From Clostridia bacterium (GTDB lineage: Bacteria; Bacillota; Clostridia; Peptostreptococcales; Caminicellaceae): a DNA stretch of 35,067 bases. Positions 1-8,086 of the stretch are shown here, piece after piece; position 1 is the first letter of the stretch, and every line of letters begins with the position of its first letter. The translations under genes were made by a program, and so were the position numbers. Under the pieces are notes generated by a model, which saw only the letters and a list, made by a program, of their open reading frames with translations, was not told the DNA's origin and ran no database searches. The stretch is taken from positions 1 to 35,067 of the forward strand of contig JANQEZ010000241.1 of NCBI GenBank assembly GCA_028278115.1. The letters run 5' to 3'.

Positions 1-577
1 TTAGATTCACGTTATATTTTGTAACCAAATTTTCTTTAATCCTATATTTGTTTTCAAAGCTTTTCTTAGAATAATCAGAAACAAATACAAGCTTCTCGAA
101 CTTCTTATAGCATTTCTTTTCATCTTCAATGTTTTTATATAATTCTGTAGAACGTTTGTGAACATCTAAATCAATATGAATCCATGCTAGTTTTTTTGAC
201 TTTTTATTAGGTGATGCTGCAATGACTTTATGCGGCATTCCTTCCACATAAGCTACCTCAATATCATACTCATCTTTTATGGCTAGTTTATAAAAAAGCT
301 TATTAGAAAAATATTTCCAAAATAATGTGAAGATAAGGTTCTTGATTTTAGCATTTATACTATTACCTTTAACAGTATCATTACTTCCGGGCTTCACATT
401 AAATGTAGAAAATTGCTTTACATTTTCATTGAGATATGTAGGAATACCTGTATTGAAAATGGAATATACACTTATATCATATTTATTTGGATCCATCGTA
501 TTCACCATGTTAACTAATACTTTTTCTGCTCCCCCACCTGCAAACATACCAACTACAAATAATATTTTTTTTCTCAT
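1..577 (-). CDS. Glycosyltransferase (GT1/GT4-like), N-terminal part; runs off the window edge
   Basis: Not in ORF track because it is open to the edge. Reading minus from ATG at 577 gives MRKKILFVVGMFAGGGAEKVLVNMVNTMDPNKYDISVYSI..., a typical GGAE glycosyltransferase N-terminus; its ATG overlaps the TGA of the 574-1278 gene. Confidence 0.85.
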   Translation of the reverse strand, partial: MRKKILFVVGMFAGGGAEKVLVNMVNTMDPNKYDISVYSIFNTGIPTYLNENVKQFSTFNVKPGSNDTVKGNSINAKIKNLIFTLFWKYFSNKLFYKLAIKDEYDIEVAYVEGMPHKVIAASPNKKSKKLAWIHIDLDVHKRSTELYKNIEDEKKCYKKFEKLVFVSDYSKKSFENKYRIKENLVTKYNVNL

Positions 578-1278
578 ATTTTCCCCCCCGTTACTTTTCT
601 ATAGCAACTTAAAATTCTAATTAACTCGTATAAATTATCTATGCTGTAATGCTCTTTCGCGTTTTTAAAATATTCCATTTTGCAATATACAGTATCTCCC
701 CTACTAATTCTTACAGTATTAATAGGACAAATACTACCAATATAAAAATCCTTCTCTGGATTATCTCCCACATAAATCATCTCATCGAAATTAACGTCAA
801 ATTTCTCCTTGATTACTTCAAAAGCTTTCGGATGTGGTTTCCAATAATCTCTCCCAAGCTCATCAGTCATAATAATTTCATCAAAGAATTTTTCTGCTTG
901 AATAGCTTTTAGTTTCTGACGTTGTGCTATGGCATATCCATCAGTAATTATTCCAGTTTTAATTCCTAATCTCTTTAACTCATTTAGACAAGGTATTACA
1001 TCATCAAAAAAAACAATTTCAGGATAATGACTACGATACTCATTAACTAAATCCAAGATCATTGCCTTTGAATAACTAATACTATATCTATCAAAAAGTC
1101 TGTTAAATACATTTCGAGAACTTTTATTGAATAGTTGCATTAAGTCCGAATAAATTTGATTCTTATCAACATCAAATCTACTCTCTATAATCATAGCAAT
1201 GTGACAATAACCACTTTTTATATATTCTTTTTCAGATATTAGCGTATCATCTAAGTCAAAGACTACTGCTTTTACCAT
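574..1278 (-). CDS. HAD-family hydrolase
   Basis: VVFDLDDTLISEKEY motif I, GIITDG motif II, KPHPKAFE and YVGDNPEKDF motifs III/IV. Confidence 0.9.
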   Translation of the reverse strand: MVKAVVFDLDDTLISEKEYIKSGYCHIAMIIESRFDVDKNQIYSDLMQLFNKSSRNVFNRLFDRYSISYSKAMILDLVNEYRSHYPEIVFFDDVIPCLNELKRLGIKTGIITDGYAIAQRQKLKAIQAEKFFDEIIMTDELGRDYWKPHPKAFEVIKEKFDVNFDEMIYVGDNPEKDFYIGSICPINTVRISRGDTVYCKMEYFKNAKEHYSIDNLYELIRILSCYRKVTGGKI

Positions 1279-2261
1279 TGAACAATCTCCAAGTTTTCGT
1301 CAACGCATATGCTATTGTCAAATCTAAAGAACATAATATTGGCGCGATAATTTTCATTATACTCTAGTTTTTCTCCCATTAACAAACGATATAGGTTTTC
1401 ACACGAGTCAGCACCACTTTGAATACTCATTGGTGCTCCCCCACCAAATCTAGGATTAATCTCAATATATTCTATTCCCTTATTTGTTTTCATGAGTTGT
1501 ATTGTAATATGGCCGATAGGTTTTAATACATCTACAAGTCGTTTTATATCCTCAATGATTTCCTTATCTTTTATTATCTTCCCTTTAGAAATTTCACCAC
1601 TTCGCGTTGCCATTCTTAGTCTAGGAACAACTGTGATCAGCTTACCATCAAAATCTAAAAACACATCTACTGTAAATTCTTTGCCTTCCATGAAGTCTTG
1701 AACTATAGGCTCTTTTATTAAAGATCTATATGTAACTAATTCCTCTAAGTTATTTACTTTAAAAGTATTGATACTCGAGCTTCCTGACTTAGGCTTTATA
1801 AACAATGGGCATTGTAAATTCTCTGAACTTAACTCTTGTTTAGAGTACATCTTAGGAACCTTAAATCCGTTTTCTTCAAGAAAAATTTGAGTTTTAATTT
1901 TGTCTCGACAAATTGATATCACTTCAATACTTGATATTAGAACTCTTGCATCTGATGCCGATTCTATTTTTTCTCTACTTTGAGATAGCAAAAGCAAATC
2001 AGTATCAATTGTAGGAACAACCAATGAAATATCCTCTTTATTACAAGTGTTAATTATTTCATCAATATAATTGGGTTCATTAATCCTTGGCAAGATTGCT
2101 TTTCTATCCGCAAAATAAATAGCAGGGGCAGTTTCGGAACAATCTCCAGCTACAATATTACTTTTAACATCTAATCTATCAGCTGATTTTTGAAAACTCT
2201 GAATCAACTCCACTCGTCTTCCTGCACTTAAAACTAAAATATTATATTCTTTCATTCTCAT
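1272..2261 (-). CDS. ATP-grasp domain protein (carbamoyl-phosphate synthase large-subunit-like)
   Basis: VLSAGRRVELIQSF N-terminus, LFIKPKSGSSSINTF, VQDFMEGKEFTVDVF, EINPRFGGGAPMSIQSGAD. Confidence 0.88.
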   Translation of the reverse strand: MRMKEYNILVLSAGRRVELIQSFQKSADRLDVKSNIVAGDCSETAPAIYFADRKAILPRINEPNYIDEIINTCNKEDISLVVPTIDTDLLLLSQSREKIESASDARVLISSIEVISICRDKIKTQIFLEENGFKVPKMYSKQELSSENLQCPLFIKPKSGSSSINTFKVNNLEELVTYRSLIKEPIVQDFMEGKEFTVDVFLDFDGKLITVVPRLRMATRSGEISKGKIIKDKEIIEDIKRLVDVLKPIGHITIQLMKTNKGIEYIEINPRFGGGAPMSIQSGADSCENLYRLLMGEKLEYNENYRANIMFFRFDNSICVDENLEIVQW

Positions 2262-2290
2262 TCACCCCAATCAAAATTCATAGTGTGCAA

Positions 2291-2956
2291 TTAGATAATT
2301 GTTTTTCTTATTAAGCACATAGCTTCAGCAACATTTACTCCAACAGTAGATCCTCGTAAGGTAGCTAGAGAACTTATTGCCTTAATTGACCTAGGGTGTG
2401 GAAACTCTGCAACCTGAGATTCAAAACACTTCATCGCTTCAAGTTTCTTATCCATATATTTACTTATATCAAAATAAGCATTTGGGATGAATGCATTAGC
2501 TAAATGTGGTACATTCCATTCTGTTTCCGATAATGTCTCATATGAATAAATCTCTAATACTTTATGCTCTTTTATTGGACGCATTGCCACCATAGAAGAT
2601 TGAGCAATTATATAATGATCTAAATGCATATCTCCAAAATGTGGTATGAAAACAATCTCTGGTTTTATCTCATGAATTAATTTCGTCAACTTCCCATTCA
2701 ATTCATGTTTTGGCACTTCACTTAACATAACAGCTGGAAAATCTAGAAATATGGTATTCTTCACACCTAATTTTTCATGTGCTATTAACGCTTCATCAGC
2801 AACCTTTTTTATCCTATTTTCTGAATACATTGATGAATGTCCTTTCGTCACTATACATACATAAACGTCATGACCCTCATCAATATACTTTGCCATCGTT
2901 CCACCCACACCCAAAATCTCATCATCTGGATGAGGTGCAATAACTAAAACTTTCAT
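2291..2956 (-). CDS. PIG-L family deacetylase
   Basis: VIAPHPDDEILGVGGTMAKY and HFGDMHLDH metal-site motifs. Confidence 0.92.
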   Translation of the reverse strand: MKVLVIAPHPDDEILGVGGTMAKYIDEGHDVYVCIVTKGHSSMYSENRIKKVADEALIAHEKLGVKNTIFLDFPAVMLSEVPKHELNGKLTKLIHEIKPEIVFIPHFGDMHLDHYIIAQSSMVAMRPIKEHKVLEIYSYETLSETEWNVPHLANAFIPNAYFDISKYMDKKLEAMKCFESQVAEFPHPRSIKAISSLATLRGSTVGVNVAEAMCLIRKTII

Positions 2957-2967
2957 TTCTACACCAC

Positions 2968-3873
2968 CTATTTAAACTTAGTCCCTATTACAAACTTTGA
3001 TAACAATCCACATACATCAAACTCTGTAATCACAAGAATGTTATTTTCAACAACTACTCCAATGTTTTCATTATCATCTATCCACGCTATTTGACCATTT
3101 ATTCCAGTATACTTAGTATTAGATTCTAAATAACCTTTCCAAATAATAATTTTTGTTTCTTTATAATATGAAAATGCACCTGGGTATGGCTTGCTAGCTG
3201 CTCTAATTAAAGCTTCAATTTTATCGCTTGGCATATTCCAATCAATAAGACCATCCTCTGGTCTTCTTATCAAAAGATATGTGGCATCATCATGTTTCTG
3301 CTTAACAAATTCTACTGAATTGCTATATATTTTTAATAAGCATTCATCGAGCGCTCCAATCATTGCACCACAAACTTTGTTGTAGACATCAAAAGCATAA
3401 TCCGTCTTCTCAATCTTATATGGATACTGAGCAATAATATCACCTGAATCCATTCCTTCATCTAGCTTGAAAAAACTCACTTTTGAATCTTCAACACCTA
3501 AGATAATCTGCCAAGGTATTGCAGCTCTTCCTCTATGCTTAGGAAGTGGCGTAGGATGAAATCCTATAGAATAGTCACTTGCCATATCTAAGATTTCTTG
3601 CGGAATAAGTTGAGACAAGCCAATAACAAAAATAAAGTCAGGATTGATATCTTTTATTTTTTCTTTAACTTCACTAGAATCTATCTTTTTAAACTTCAAG
3701 TATGGAAGTTTGCTCTCTTTTGCAATTTCATGAATTGGAAAATAATCAGATACATTTTTTGATACTTCCTCATCTAATGAGCAAACTAAATCAACTTTTA
3801 TATCATTTTTTATTAATGTCTCTAAAGCAACTTTACTCGAGAGAACTGATCCAATAAAAACAGTCTTTTTCAT
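2968..3873 (-). CDS. Formyltransferase-like protein (methionyl-tRNA/sugar formyltransferase fold)
   Basis: GFHPTPLPKHRGRAAIPWQI and LDEGMDSGDIIAQ motifs; polysaccharide gene context. Confidence 0.85.
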   Translation of the reverse strand: MKKTVFIGSVLSSKVALETLIKNDIKVDLVCSLDEEVSKNVSDYFPIHEIAKESKLPYLKFKKIDSSEVKEKIKDINPDFIFVIGLSQLIPQEILDMASDYSIGFHPTPLPKHRGRAAIPWQIILGVEDSKVSFFKLDEGMDSGDIIAQYPYKIEKTDYAFDVYNKVCGAMIGALDECLLKIYSNSVEFVKQKHDDATYLLIRRPEDGLIDWNMPSDKIEALIRAASKPYPGAFSYYKETKIIIWKGYLESNTKYTGINGQIAWIDDNENIGVVVENNILVITEFDVCGLLSKFVIGTKFK

Positions 3874-4517
3874 TTATTCAAGTTCTCCTCTCTTATTTTT
3901 GAATCTGCCTTTTTTACAAATTTTTCTTCGCCTAAGAATACAATAGCTACTGTCTTCAGAATTATTTTTATATCATTAAAAAAACTAATGTTTTCAATGT
4001 ATTTCACATCGTATGCGCTTTTTTCTTGTTGTTCCAGGAATATATTACCATTTACTTGAGCTAATCCAGTTAGCCCAGGTCTTACTGAAAATCTTAACAA
4101 CTCCCATCCTTCATACAAATTGACATATTCAGGAAGAGTTGGTCTTGGTCCAACAATAGACATATCACCCTTTAATATATTGATAAGCTGAGCAAGTTCG
4201 TCTATCTTGAATCGTCGTAAGAATTTTCCAATTGTAGTAATCCTAGAATCACTTCCAATTACTTCAACTCCAACCTCTTGTTGCTTCACTGCATCTTTTA
4301 CCATCGTTCTAAATTTATAGACTTCAAATATCTTTTGACCTTTACCGGGTCTTTCTTGCATAAAGAAAACTGGTCCTTCAGAACCTAACTTTATTAATAT
4401 AGCTACCAATATTAGCAATGGCGAAAGAACAAGAAGTACAATTAGCGAAAGTCCAAAATCAAGAACTCTCTTGAAATATTTGCTATACATGGTTTGCTCT
4501 ATCTTTGTTGCCTCCAT
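3870..4517 (-). CDS. Sugar transferase (PglC-like initiating phosphoglycosyl transferase)
   Basis: KRVLDFGLSLIVLLVLSPLL, VYKFRTMV, RRFKIDELAQLINILKGDMSIVGPRP, RPGLTGLAQVNG. Confidence 0.93.
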   Translation of the reverse strand: MEATKIEQTMYSKYFKRVLDFGLSLIVLLVLSPLLILVAILIKLGSEGPVFFMQERPGKGQKIFEVYKFRTMVKDAVKQQEVGVEVIGSDSRITTIGKFLRRFKIDELAQLINILKGDMSIVGPRPTLPEYVNLYEGWELLRFSVRPGLTGLAQVNGNIFLEQQEKSAYDVKYIENISFFNDIKIILKTVAIVFLGEEKFVKKADSKIREENLNK

Positions 4518-5645
4518 CTACCATAACTCCTTTATAATCCTACAAATTCGCTCAAGATCCTCATCTGTCATCTTCGTATCAGATGGCAAGCACACACCAT
4601 TCTCAAACAGCTTCTCACTCACATTACCACCTACATAATCATACTCAGCGAAGAAAGGCTGCATATGCATCGGTTTCCAGACAGGTCTTGATTCAATATT
4701 TTCTTTTTCTAATGCTTCTATCACATCAAGGGGTCTCAATGAACCCTTCAAGGTCATAACACTTAACCAATAGTTCGGCTCATTCCAGTCATTGATAGGC
4801 ATGAAGTCCACACCCTCTAACTGACCAAGTTCTCTCTTATAAAACTCAAAGATATACTTCTTCTTTGCAACTCTCTGGTCTAGAATTTTTAATTGTCCTC
4901 TTCCGATACCAGCAACGACATTACTCATTCGGTAATTGAACCCTAATTCGCTATGCTGGTAGTGCATTGCTGCATCTCTGGACTGAGTGGACCAGAATCT
5001 TACTTTCTTAATCTTCTCTTCGTCATCAGAAACAAGCATGCCCCCACCAGATGTAGTGATGATCTTGTTACCATTAAATGAAAACACGCCAAACTCACCA
5101 AAGGTTCCAGTATGTCTTCCTTTATAATAAGCACCTAACGACTCCGCAGCATCTTCGATAACTATCACGTTATATCTACTGCAAATCTCCATGATCTTAT
5201 CCATATCAGCTGAAAGCCCATATAAATGCACAACTAAAACAGCCTTCACCTTATAACTATACTTTTCCAAGGCTGCCTCTAATGCTTTGGGATTCATATT
5301 CCAAGTTTCATAATCACTGTCAATAAAGACTGGGGTAGCGTTCTGATAGATGATCGGATTGGCTGTAGCTGAAAAAGTTAGCGTTGGGCAGAACACGATA
5401 TCACCTTTACCAACACCAGCAGCTTTAAGAGCTAGATGAATGGCTCCTGTTCCAGAAGTCATAGCTGCTGCATGTTCTGATCCTACCTTAGCCGCAAGTT
5501 CTTTCTCAAATTCATTAACATTCGGTCCAAGTGGGGCTACCCAATTTGTATCGAACGCTTCTTGTACATACTGCATTTCATAGCCTTCATCACTCATATG
5601 TGGTGAGGCAAGCCAGATTTTTTTGTTAGATGTATTCTCAGCCAT
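4518..5645 (-). CDS. DegT/DnrJ/EryC1/StrS-family aminotransferase (PglE-like)
   Basis: IWLASPHMSDEGYEMQYVQEAFDTNWVAPLGPNV, VIEDAAESLGAYYKG, FSFNGNKIITTSGGG (PLP lysine). SD-like AAGGAAGG upstream. Confidence 0.95.
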   Translation of the reverse strand: MAENTSNKKIWLASPHMSDEGYEMQYVQEAFDTNWVAPLGPNVNEFEKELAAKVGSEHAAAMTSGTGAIHLALKAAGVGKGDIVFCPTLTFSATANPIIYQNATPVFIDSDYETWNMNPKALEAALEKYSYKVKAVLVVHLYGLSADMDKIMEICSRYNVIVIEDAAESLGAYYKGRHTGTFGEFGVFSFNGNKIITTSGGGMLVSDDEEKIKKVRFWSTQSRDAAMHYQHSELGFNYRMSNVVAGIGRGQLKILDQRVAKKKYIFEFYKRELGQLEGVDFMPINDWNEPNYWLSVMTLKGSLRPLDVIEALEKENIESRPVWKPMHMQPFFAEYDYVGGNVSEKLFENGVCLPSDTKMTDEDLERICRIIKELW

Positions 5646-6284
5646 TTCCAGTCATCCTTCCTTATCTAAAGTCTATGTATTATATAGAGGTGCTTGTATT
5701 TAGCACCTTCTTGATTTCTTATTTATGTGTGTTGTGCTCATCTGAGCTGTATTTCGTATCTATAATATTATACATTGAAATGTGCATTTCGGGTTTTCTG
5801 TTGGACATATTAATATTACTGGGATAGACCCTATTTATCCTTTTCCCCATACTCACGTCGAATTTATACATTTTCAGCGAAAAGTTTGCGATTTTATCTC
5901 CTACTCAGACTACAAAACTCTTCATGCTTTGATATCACTGCGTTTCACTGGCAATCTGACTTTGTAGTCCAACCACTTTTTCGAAAAATATCTGTACAGC
6001 ATATTGTATGCGAATTTTTGTTCCCCGCTATATCTAGTAAACCCGAGTGCATACTCACCTCCAACTGACAAAATTCAATTTATTACCATTTATGCAGAAT
6101 CTAGCAGAAGCACTTTTCCCCTCTGCAACATCTTGTGTTTTTCATTTTTCACTCATCCTTACCTCATACTCATCTTCAACATTAGTATGCGAAAGGAATA
6201 AATACTATATCTTGAATAGAATTGAGTATTTTTATCTGGTGTTATTCCACATCTTGTGGTTTTGGTTCTTTCAGCATATTTATT

Positions 6285-6653
6285 TCACAACCAAGGTACT
6301 TCCGCCCCCGACTCTTCATCTTCCTCACCTTCACTCTCGCTATCATGCACACTACACTTTACTTTTCCATCTTCACAACTGATGACACCACCAGCAGGAC
6401 ATATCTCATCAAAATTTTCAACGAGAAATTGATTAAAGATACTATCCGAATAATCCATATCATTCTCAAGCAGATATGCAGAGTACATTCTTTCTACAGT
6501 TTTCTGATTAGCGGTGCAGACACCATCTTTAGCCTTGCTTTTGAATCCAATTAGTCTTGAAACAGCTACTGCAGCAACAATTCCCAGGATTCCCATCACA
6601 ACAATTAATTCTATTAAAGTAAACCCATTAGATTTTTTATCCATTGTCTTCAC
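6285..6653 (-). CDS. Type IV pilin-like protein (prepilin N-terminal methylation motif)
   Basis: KKSNGFTLIELIVVMGILGIVAAVAVSRL class III signal/helix; Cys-rich, acidic C-terminus. ATG at 6644 (MDKKSNGF) has the better-spaced AAGGTG Shine-Dalgarno. Confidence 0.88.
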   Translation of the reverse strand: MKTMDKKSNGFTLIELIVVMGILGIVAAVAVSRLIGFKSKAKDGVCTANQKTVERMYSAYLLENDMDYSDSIFNQFLVENFDEICPAGGVISCEDGKVKCSVHDSESEGEEDEESGAEVPWL

Positions 6654-6729
6654 CTTGATAATTAAACATTATGTTACAACTAGTTTAGGAAAATCAATCC
6701 CATACTGTATTTCCACCGAATTCGGTGGG

Positions 6730-7265
6730 TTAAGAATTAGAACTACCACTATCTAAATACTTCTTTATCTGCTTATCAAAATCTGATTCTATCGGTTGAT
6801 GTTTGTTATACTCTTTGTATTCATTCAGTGCCTTCTGATTAGCTTCTGCTTTCGAAATCCTTCCTTTACCTTCAAGAATTTTATACTCATTAAATTCTAA
6901 AAAGCGTACAACACTATTTGTAAAGGCCTCCATGGTAAAAGTTTCTCTATTCTCAATAATCCTTTCAATATAGTCAAAGAAAGATGAGATTGTTCTTTCC
7001 AATTTTTTAATTTCTACCTCAGAAAGATAATTCTTAGCTATCTTTACATCTGATGCCAAGATTCTACCTTTAGGTGCATTTTTTCCATGTTAGAAGACCC
7101 ATATTAGGTTCATCCTTGTTTGCCTTTAAATGTATGATCTCTGTAGCAGTTTTCCTGTAATAGCATAATGGAATTTATTTTGTACAGTTGCATAAAAGTC
7201 TCGAGTAACTTCTGAATTGGAATCATAATCAATACTGCATTCAGCAAAGATATCTGTAATCTGTT
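6730..7265 (-). pseudogene. RhuM-family (virulence RhuM) C-terminal remnant, with frameshifts
   Basis: Composite minus-frame reading: QQITDIFAECSIDYDSNSEVTRDFYATVQNKFHYAITGK / KTATEIIHLKANKDEPNMGLLTWK / NAPKGRILASDVKIAKNYLSEVEIKKLERTISSFFDYIERI...KYLDSGSSNS; needs two frame changes. Order and motifs match RhuM proteins as I remember them. Confidence 0.8.
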
Positions 7266-7269
7266 GGTA

Positions 7270-7571
7270 GATTCATCTCCATCACTTATGTCTTTATGCA
7301 CACTGCACTTCACCTTGCCATCCACATAGGAAATACTTCCTCAGACTGGGCATACCTCGTCAAAACTTTCTATGCTATCCTCATGATTATTCTCATTCAG
7401 CAAAGCAGAGTACATTCCTTCTACGGTTTTTCTATTAGCAACACAAACTCTTTCCTCTGTCATGCTTTTAAATCCAGTTAATCTTGGAACAGCTATTGTT
7501 ACAATGATTCCTAATATTGCGATCACAATAATTAATTCTACTATAATAAAACCGTCAGATTTTTTATCCAT
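7270..7571 (-). pseudogene. Second type IV pilin-like gene with in-frame TGA
   Basis: MDKKSDGFIIVELIIVIAILGIIVTIAVPRLTGFKS...DEVCPV-*-GSISYVDGKVKCSVH aligns to the intact pilin ...DEICPAGGVISCEDGKVKCSVH. TGA at 7341-7343; reading continues in the same frame. Confidence 0.82.
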
Positions 7572-7657
7572 TGTTCTTACCTTAAGAATTAATCAACAAC
7601 TTGAACTGCCAAGGAATCCTTGACAGTTGGAATTCACACCCATCGAATTCTATGGTA

Positions 7658-7930
7658 TTAACCCCTACCCTTTTCAAGTTTGTTTTGCGTATTTTTCACA
7701 TGTTCTATAAAATATTTCTCTATTTTTGTTAATTGTTCTTTGTGCTTTTTGTATTCCAATCCCGCTTCGATTTTAGCCTTTTCATGACTGATTTTTCCTG
7801 CGTTGTCAAGCAAGTCACTTCTACTCATTTTTATAAAGCCATCTAACTTCTCTATCTAATCCTTCATAAAAATTTTTTTGCATGCTTATCAATGACACTT
7901 CTGTGCCGTTGAAACCATTCTGTCATTTAA
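7658..7930 (-). pseudogene. Second RhuM-like remnant (N-terminal piece joined to a C-terminal piece)
   Basis: Minus frames: MTEWFQRHRSVIDKHAKK(fs)NFYEGLDREVRWLYKNE(fs)DGFIKMSRSDLLDNAGKISHEKAKIEAGLEYKKHKEQLTKIEKYFIEHVKNTQNKLEKGRG*, resembling RhuM N- and C-terminal segments. Confidence 0.6.
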
Positions 7931-7974
7931 TCTATTGAAAGCCACACAATATGATTGTCAAATCTGATGACTTA

Positions 7975-8076
7975 TGTTCATAGCTATCTCTTCTATCTTT
8001 ATAGCTAATCACACAACTAACTGGTTATACTCCATCAAAATTCTCAATAAGAAATTGATTAAAAATACTATCTTAA
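7975..8076 (-). pseudogene. Third pilin C-terminal fragment
   Basis: Minus frame DSIFNQFLIENFDGV*PVSCVISYKDRRDSYEHKS versus intact pilin DSIFNQFLVENFDEICPAGGVISCEDGKVKCSVH. Confidence 0.78.
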
Positions 8077-8086
8077 TAATTGCTAA

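Noticed and set aside
5820-5990. c-di-GMP (GEMM-I or class II) riboswitch for the polysaccharide operon
   Set aside because: Neither strand shows the conserved core sequences I know for those classes; kept only as an unclassified leader candidate.
5963-6070. Short 35-aa ORF MHSGLLDIAGNKNSHTICCTDIFRKSGWTTKSDCQ with a GGAGGTG upstream
   Set aside because: SD and ATG are present but it is very short, overlaps the putative leader stem and matches nothing I recognise; insufficient support.
7341-7343. TGA as selenocysteine or recoded glycine
   Set aside because: The intact paralog has Gly there, other genes use TGA as stop (e.g. the HAD gene at 574-576), and no SECIS-like hairpin is evident; a point-mutation pseudogene is simpler.
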